Assembly (NCBI GenBank): GCA_015075365.1
Contig: JABTUN010000003.1
Coordinates: 1,223,060 to 1,287,059 of the forward strand
Direction of reading: 5' to 3'
DNA: 64,000 nucleotides
Source of the DNA: Verrucomicrobiaceae bacterium
Lineage (GTDB): Bacteria > Verrucomicrobiota > Verrucomicrobiia > Verrucomicrobiales > Verrucomicrobiaceae
Part shown: piece after piece, positions 59,631 to 64,000 of the stretch
How the letters are laid out: each line of letters begins with the position of its first letter
Position numbering within the stretch: position 1 is the stretch's first letter
Program-made: the position numbers and the translations under genes
The notes under the pieces: model-generated
Told to the model about the DNA's origin: nothing
The model's input: the letters and a program-made list of their open reading frames with translations, nothing else
Database searches by the model: none

Positions 59631-59646
59631 TCCGACTTTAGTCGGA
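59631..59646. promoter_or_regulatory. Palindrome TCCGACTTTAGTCGGA ahead of the TPR gene
   Basis: An exact copy of the 16-bp palindrome, preceded by GTTA and about 145 bp upstream of the TPR gene start. The REPIN copy seems to have inserted between it and its usual CCGGGTATCGGACC companion (59393 on). Confidence 0.5.
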
Positions 59647-59672
59647 GTGCGCCCGCACCGAAACACATCAAC

Positions 59673-59768
59673 AATCAACCATCGAATGCTCATCAATCAT
59701 CCATCCGAACGTCCGTTGGCTCTCGTCTGCCCTTGGATTGACGATTGTTGATCAACCGATTGCTGATT
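59673..59768. repeat. 96-bp MITE-like repeat, copy A
   Basis: It starts AATCAACCATCGAATGCTC and ends CGATTGCTGATT, nearly inverted ends. Inner GTCCGT and GGATTGACGATTGTTGATC are shared with copy B at 60645-60740 in the same orientation. The two copies bracket the TPR gene. Confidence 0.8.
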
Positions 59769-59792
59769 GAAGAGGGAACAGCCCAAACCGTC

Positions 59793-60635
59793 ATGAACAC
59801 CCCCCCGCCTCCCACCGACGAACCCTTCACCGAGGCCGATGTCATCGCCTCACTCCAGCATGCCGACTCCCTGCGCAGTGACGCACGCTACGCGGAGTCC
59901 GAGGCAGTCTTTCGCGAGCTGCTGCCCGTCTGCCGCGAGGTCTGCGGCCCCACCTCAGAACTCACGCGTGCCGTGCTGAACAACTGGGCTGTGCTCTACA
60001 AATATATGGGCAAATTCGACGACGGCATGCGCCTCTACCACGAGGCCTTGCAGCTCGAGAGCGAGGCTAACGGCGGCGAGTCCGAGGCCGCCGCCACCAT
60101 CTACCACAACCTCGGCGGCATCCTCCACGCCCAACGCCGCTACGCGGAGGCGGAGGAGCCCGCGCGCAAATCGGTGGAAATCCGTGCGCGTCTCCTCGGT
60201 GCGGAGCATGTGCGTGTCGCGGCGGATGAGGCCGCGCTGGCCTCCATCCTCGTCGGTTTGAAAAAGTACGACGAGGCCGCCGCGCTGTATGAGCGCAGCC
60301 ACGCCGTCTTCTTGCGCGAGCACGGCCCGGAGCACTACGAGATCGCCGTCAGCTTCAACAATCAGGCCGCGCTGCATCAGGCACGCGGTCATCTCGATGA
60401 GGCGTGGCGCTGCTACGAGCAGTCGCTAGCGCTCAAGGAGAAGCTGCAAGGCCGTGATCATGTGGATGTGGCCATCACGCTGAACAACCTCGCCTCCGTC
60501 CATGTGCAGCAGGGCCGTCTGCGCGACGCCGCCGCATTCTATGAACGCGCCCTGCGCATCTTCGAGGACAAACTCCCGCCCGAGCATCCCAGCATCGCGA
60601 TTTGCCGGGAGAATCTGGCGGATTGCCGGGCGTAA
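59793..60635 (+). CDS. TPR protein (kinesin-light-chain-like repeats)
   Basis: The product is 280 residues from ATG 59793; an upstream extension lies in the repeat. About six TPR units of about 42 residues are present, of the type LNNWAVLYKYMGKFDDGMRL, YHNLGGILHAQRRYAEAEEP, NNLASVHVQQGRLRDAAAFY, the style called TPR_10/TPR_12. These are protein-binding scaffolds. No enzyme domain or signal peptide. It is flanked on both sides by the 96-bp repeat, so it may travel as a cassette. Confidence 0.85.
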   Translation: MNTPPPPTDEPFTEADVIASLQHADSLRSDARYAESEAVFRELLPVCREVCGPTSELTRAVLNNWAVLYKYMGKFDDGMRLYHEALQLESEANGGESEAAATIYHNLGGILHAQRRYAEAEEPARKSVEIRARLLGAEHVRVAADEAALASILVGLKKYDEAAALYERSHAVFLREHGPEHYEIAVSFNNQAALHQARGHLDEAWRCYEQSLALKEKLQGRDHVDVAITLNNLASVHVQQGRLRDAAAFYERALRIFEDKLPPEHPSIAICRENLADCRA

Positions 60636-60644
60636 AACCTCAAT

Positions 60645-60740
60645 AATCAACAATCGAATGCTCATCAATCGTCAATCCGAACGTCCGTCGGTCCTCGCCT
60701 GCCCTTGGATTGACGATTGTCGATCAACCCATTGCTGATT
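60645..60740. repeat. 96-bp MITE-like repeat, copy B
   Basis: It starts AATCAACAATCGAATGCTC and ends CCATTGCTGATT. It differs from copy A by about a dozen changes. It begins 9 bp after the TPR stop codon and ends about 10 bp before the IS5-like element. Confidence 0.8.
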
Positions 60741-60750
60741 TTCGAGGTTC

Positions 60751-62042
60751 AGGGTGCCTCTGGAAACCTCATTTCCCCGAGGCAGCACTTTCGAGAGAGT
60801 GAATGATGCGCCATGTAAAGGGGCATGAACCGCTATCGCAGGACCGAACGAGGAGGAGGACTCTTCAGCGCCATCGAACACGAGCAGGCCGTCGCCGCGC
60901 GGAGCGTCGGCATCCTCAAGCTGCGCGACATCATCCCGTGGGAGAGCTTCCGTCCGCTGCTCGAAGAGCTCACCGGCTACGCGACACGGGACTGGAAGAA
61001 GGGCGGCAAGCCCCCCTTCGACCCCGTGCTCATGTTCAAAGTGCTCGTGCTGCAGAGATTCCACGGGCTGGGCGACGACGCCACCGAGGAGCAAATCTTC
61101 GACCGCACCAGTTTTAAAGCCTTCCTCGGCCTGCGCATCGGCGACGACATCCCGGACGCCAAGACGATCTGGGACTTCAAGCAGCGCATTAAGCAGGACG
61201 GACGCGAAGGCGGGCGCAAGCTCTTCAAGCCTTCGGCCTGATCCTGGAAGGCAAAGGCATCATCGCGCACGAAGGCAGCATCATTGACGCCAGCTTCACT
61301 GAGGCCCCGCGCCAGCGTAACAACCGCGAGCAGAACCAGAGCATCAAAGACGGCAAGAGGCCCGAAGAGTTCGACGCCAACCCGCCGTGGGCCGCCAGAA
61401 AGACAGCGAGGCACGCTGGACGAAGAAGAACAACGAGTCGCACTACGGGTGGAAGAACCATGTGAAGGCTGATTTAAAGACCAAGCTCATCCTCAAAGCC
61501 ACCACCACGCCCGCCAGCGTGCATGACAGCCAGGTGTTCGAGGAACTGCTTGATGACAAAGACCAGGCCGTGCTCGCCGACAGCGCCTATCACAGCGCCG
61601 AGCACGAGGCCTGCTGATCCAGGTCAACGCGCAGGAGTTCCTCATGCGCAAGCCACGCGTGGACACCCCTTGAGCGAAGCCGAGCAGCAGACCAATCACC
61701 GGATCAACCGGATGCGAGTGGTGGAGCACATCTTCGCGCGAATCGCCCAGATGGGAGGCGACCTGTGTCGCAGCATCGGACTCAAGCGAGCCACGCAGCA
61801 CAACCACCTCAGCAACCTGGTCTATAACATGGACCGCTATGCCAGCGTTGATCGGATAACGCCCGCAGAACCCAACAAAGAGACCCGACAGACCCCGTCG
61901 CGCCCAAACAAGCCCCTCAAACCGACAATCCTCCAGAACAGAGCTCGCCTGTCACGATCTGGACAGTGATAAGCCGGTCAAAAATCGCCTTTTTGCCGCC
62001 AAACCCCGACTTGTTGCAACACCCCCTATCCAGAGGTGCCCT
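60751..62042 (+). mobile_element. Decayed IS5-family insertion sequence
   Basis: Ends AGGGTGCCTCTGGA (60751-60764) and TCCAGAGGTGCCCT (62029-62042) are imperfect inverted repeats. The transposase starts at 60825 (FDPVLMFKVLVLQRFHGLGD) and is broken by frameshifts near 61225, 61380, 61610 and 61670. The remaining parts keep the DDE signs: EGSIIDASFTEAPRQRNNRE, QAVLADSAYHS and RMRVVEHIFARI. The order and spacing fit IS5-type transposases. It cannot be active. Its right end touches the duplicated start region of the next gene. Confidence 0.82.
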
Positions 62043-62139
62043 TCAGACTTCCCCCCCGCCATGACTCTCTTCACGACGCGGGTGCTGGACAGCACGGAGG
62101 CGCACTTCAGACTTCCCCCCCCGCCATGACTCTCTTCAC
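62041..62139 (+). repeat. Duplicated gene start (two copies 64-65 bp apart)
   Basis: CTTCAGACTTCCCCCC plus CGCCATGACTCTCTTCAC occurs at 62041-62074 and again at 62105-62139, with seven and eight C residues. The first copy carries an ATG (62061) reading MTLFTTRVLDSTEA that runs out of frame; the second is the start of the parvulin-like gene. It appears to be a short tandem copy made together with or after the IS5 insertion. Confidence 0.8.
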
Positions 62140-63073
62140 CAGCCCCGGCCGCTCCGCCACCCTCGCCGATGTTCTCCACGCCGCCGAGCTGCGCGGTGAC
62201 GTGCACGCGAAGGACGACCCCGGCACGCTTCTCGACGCTGCCGCGGCTGAAAGCGCCTCCGAGGACTGGCGCATCGAGAAGAACCTCATCGCGGGCGAAG
62301 AGCTCGATGCCTGGCTCGCTCTGCGCCACATCACGCACGAAGACTTCCTGCGTCATTTCAGCGGCGCAGTGCCTGTGACGGACGCGCAGCGCCTCGCTTG
62401 CTGGTGGATCGACGACAGCATCACCCGGTGGGCCACGCGGCACGCGCAGGGCATCGCCGCGCTGGCCGCGCAAACCGAGCCTCCTTCAGAAGACGCTCTC
62501 CAGCAGTGGCACGCGGCTCTCGAAAGCCGTCTCGGCGGTGAGGACGCGCTGAATGACTGGCTGCGCGCGCATTCACGCGATGCGGCATGGCTGGCCGATC
62601 TCGCGCAGGTCGAGACCGCGCATGAAAACTGCCGCGCTGCCTTGCTGCGGCCGGATTCGCTCGAAAAGGAGCTGCGCGGCCAGTACTTCCCGCTGCATCG
62701 CGTCACGCTCACGATCTGCAAAGTACCGGAGGAGAGTGTCGCACGGGAACTGATGCTCCAGCTCGCCGCCGATGCCTCCGCCACACTCGCGCAGCGGGCG
62801 GAGGGCCTCGGCTTCCCGCACTTCCCGCAGCAGTTTTTCATCGGCGACCTCAGTCCTGCCTATCAACAGCCATTTTTGAGCGCCCGTGCCGGGGAATGCC
62901 TCGCTCCCATGCAGGCCAGCGATCACTGGCGAATCTGCCAGCTCGTCGAAAAGACCCCGCCCAGCCTCGACGACCCCGAGGTGCTCGCCCGCGTGCAAAA
63001 ACGTGTCGTCGAACAAGGCTTCGCCGAGAAATGCGAGGGCGTCATTGCGTGGGCGGTGAGCGATGCCGCGTAG
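62126..63073 (+). CDS. Parvulin-like (PpiC-type) protein, possible peptide-export chaperone
   Basis: The product is 315 residues from ATG 62126. The N-terminal 200 residues are helical (LIAGEELDAWLALRHITHEDFL, CWWIDDSITRWATRHAQGIA). The C-terminal part has the run of a parvulin: FPLHRVTLTICKVPEESVAR, AADASATLAQRAEGLGFPHF, IGDLSPAYQQPFLSARAGEC, HWRICQLVEKTPPSLDDPEV. Similar degenerate PpiC proteins accompany C39/HlyD peptide exporters in other bacteria. Here it is 3 kb from the repeat polypeptide. The fold call is by eye and moderate; no signal peptide is seen. Confidence 0.5.
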   Translation: MTLFTSPGRSATLADVLHAAELRGDVHAKDDPGTLLDAAAAESASEDWRIEKNLIAGEELDAWLALRHITHEDFLRHFSGAVPVTDAQRLACWWIDDSITRWATRHAQGIAALAAQTEPPSEDALQQWHAALESRLGGEDALNDWLRAHSRDAAWLADLAQVETAHENCRAALLRPDSLEKELRGQYFPLHRVTLTICKVPEESVARELMLQLAADASATLAQRAEGLGFPHFPQQFFIGDLSPAYQQPFLSARAGECLAPMQASDHWRICQLVEKTPPSLDDPEVLARVQKRVVEQGFAEKCEGVIAWAVSDAA

Positions 63074-63076
63074 CGT

Positions 63077-63256
63077 CGTAGGTTGGGAAGGTTTGGCGCG
63101 AAAACGCACCGCCGCATCCCAGGCACCCCCCGCCAAACTTCCCGACCGGGTTTGGGGGGGCGAGGGCCAAAAGACGCTCGCACGCGGTCGGGAAGTCCGG
63201 CGAAGGTCGTTTTTGATGTCATTGAAGCCATTTTCGCCGGACCTTCCCAACCTACG
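63077..63256. repeat. REPIN/MITE-like element, copy 2
   Basis: This 180-bp element has the same ends as copy 1 (CGTAGGTTGGGAAGG / CCTTCCCAACCTACG) and inner CTTCCCGACCGGG / CGGTCGGGAAG. Its right end holds the last codon and stop of the RAYT gene. It starts 3 bp after the parvulin-like stop. Inner sequence between hairpins differs from copy 1, as in REP doublets. Confidence 0.85.
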
Positions 63257-63962
63257 CTCCTTGCATCGTGGGATGCAGCCACACCGTCGCTTCATCTTCA
63301 CTCAATCCTGCCGCGAGAGGGTTCTTGGCGATGTAGCGCGCGGCGGTGGCGTAATGATCGCCATCGCGAATGATCCGGTCCCAGGATTCGTCCTGCCACA
63401 TCGGGCCGCTGCGTCCCAGCAGGCGATGAATCCGCTGGCTGCTGCGCCGTTTCCACGAACCGAGCAGCGCTTCGAGCGCATGGCCTGGCAGCGGACGGCA
63501 CAGCACATGCGCATGGTTGGGCATGATCGCATACGCGAGCATCTCGACACGGGTGCCTTCTTGATGGTGCAGCGCCTCAACCAGAGGCGTCCGATGCGCC
63601 GCATGGCGCAGCAGGCACTCACCGCGCCCTTCATCGAGCAGCAGATCGAGCTTGCGTGCCCGTCGCTGCTCAAAGGCCTGCCACTCGGACCACTCCTGCT
63701 GCGGGATGCGGCCTTCATTCTTTGAGGCGGCGGATGCCAGCCGCGCCTGCCACTGCCGTTGCTCGTCCCGCATCCGCGCCACGATCTCCTCCGGCAGCGA
63801 GTCGCGCAACCGGAACGTGGCCAGGTAGCACGCACCCTCCCTGCGCCAATGCGGGAGATGACGGCCGTAGGCGGTGAACTGGGTGTCCGGCACGCTGCTT
63901 TGCGGATCAAACCCGATAAAGCCTGCCGGCAACGGAATCTGTCGTGGGACGAACCAAGCCAT
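63252..63962 (-). CDS. REP-associated tyrosine transposase (RAYT, Y1/IS200-like)
   Basis: The product is 236 residues. It has the HUH motif (MPNHAHVLCRP), GSWKRRSSQRIHRLLGRSGP, MWQDESWDRIIRDGDHYATA and the catalytic-Tyr region AARYIAKNPLAAGL. This order is diagnostic for RAYTs, domesticated relatives of IS200/IS605 transposases that handle REP/REPIN hairpins. It appears intact. Its stop lies in the end of a REPIN-like element, and a second copy lies 3.7 kb away, so it is probably the enzyme that moves them. The last 38 bp of the window hold nothing recognisable. Confidence 0.88.
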   Translation of the reverse strand: MAWFVPRQIPLPAGFIGFDPQSSVPDTQFTAYGRHLPHWRREGACYLATFRLRDSLPEEIVARMRDEQRQWQARLASAASKNEGRIPQQEWSEWQAFEQRRARKLDLLLDEGRGECLLRHAAHRTPLVEALHHQEGTRVEMLAYAIMPNHAHVLCRPLPGHALEALLGSWKRRSSQRIHRLLGRSGPMWQDESWDRIIRDGDHYATAARYIAKNPLAAGLSEDEATVWLHPTMQGA

Positions 63963-64000
63963 GCCCGCAGTTCACGAACGCGAGAAATCGAGGCAAGCAG

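Noticed and set aside
58668..59741. 357-residue plus-strand ORF opposite the repeat polypeptide
   Set aside because: It is repetitive only because the minus-strand gene is. The terminator, CA-rich leader and double-glycine pattern favour the minus strand.
1..64000. tRNA or rRNA genes
   Set aside because: No stretch with a convincing T-arm plus acceptor fold or rRNA core sequence was seen by eye; a covariance search would settle this.

Overview
The window is GC-rich, gene-dense and typical of a free-living Verrucomicrobiota bacterium, probably Prosthecobacter- or Verrucomicrobium-like. The grounds are gene content only: a secreted sulfatase, a PL6-type polysaccharide lyase, SUMF1 and RCC1 proteins, a planctomycete/verrucomicrobial lipoprotein cytochrome, a 'WSLV' type sigma factor, very large secreted multidomain proteins and sensor kinases with OB-fold-like sensor arrays. 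No rRNA, tRNA or CRISPR array was recognised.

Layout. 0.2-5.9 kb: a compact peptide-export locus. On the minus strand are three tandem, nearly identical 34-residue double-glycine peptides, followed by a small enzyme resembling a 2-oxoglutarate/Fe(II) oxygenase. Diverging on the plus strand are a C39-peptidase ABC exporter with a cNMP-binding-like N-terminus and a HlyD-type adaptor. 5.9-11.1 kb: sulfatase and RCC1-repeat protein. 11.1-15.6 kb: a lower-GC, rearranged island with a probable RAYT remnant, a poly-C tract, a secreted orphan, a HEAT-like repeat protein, a decayed IS3-family element and tandem repeats. 15.6-31.4 kb: tandem-GT4 glycosyltransferase, SUMF1 protein, CDP-alcohol phosphatidyltransferase, M20 peptidase, haem lipoprotein, deaminase, Tgt with an MnmC-like tail, sigma factor, polysaccharide lyase, amidohydrolase and SGNH hydrolase. 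31.7-39.5 kb: gyrB, a DUF1016/YhcG-type nuclease gene and gyrA, then a trypsin-like protease. 39.5-46.1 kb: FloA/NfeD/LolC-type membrane genes, a degenerate receiver, a hydrolase pseudogene, DUF1232 and GT2 genes. 46.1-51.1 kb: a giant metalloprotease. 51.2-58.5 kb: a signalling cluster of two paralogous histidine kinases, a lone receiver, a globin and a LuxR-type regulator. 58.6-64 kb: a double-glycine repeat polypeptide, a TPR protein, a parvulin-like protein, IS5 remnants, MITE/REPIN-like repeats and a RAYT transposase.

The most unusual content is what looks like one peptide system split over two loci 58 kb apart. The 211-residue protein at 58.7-59.3 kb begins with a leader like that of the three small peptides near 1 kb. 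It carries seven copies of [K/R]-D-[L/I]-x7-G-G, and the small peptides carry one copy each, so all ten sites share the same spacing. Both loci also share an almost identical 80-bp upstream block, conserved with CA-rich leaders, directly ahead of the peptide genes. The C39 exporter near 1.7 kb is the only double-glycine peptidase in the window and could process both precursors. A palindrome, TCCGACTTTAGTCGGA, recurs ahead of the exporter, both kinases, the globin/LuxR pair and the TPR gene. It may be a shared operator that ties the signalling cluster to the peptide genes, or a dispersed REP-like repeat. Function, processing and regulation are inference; the repeats, spacings and shared DNA are read directly from the sequence.
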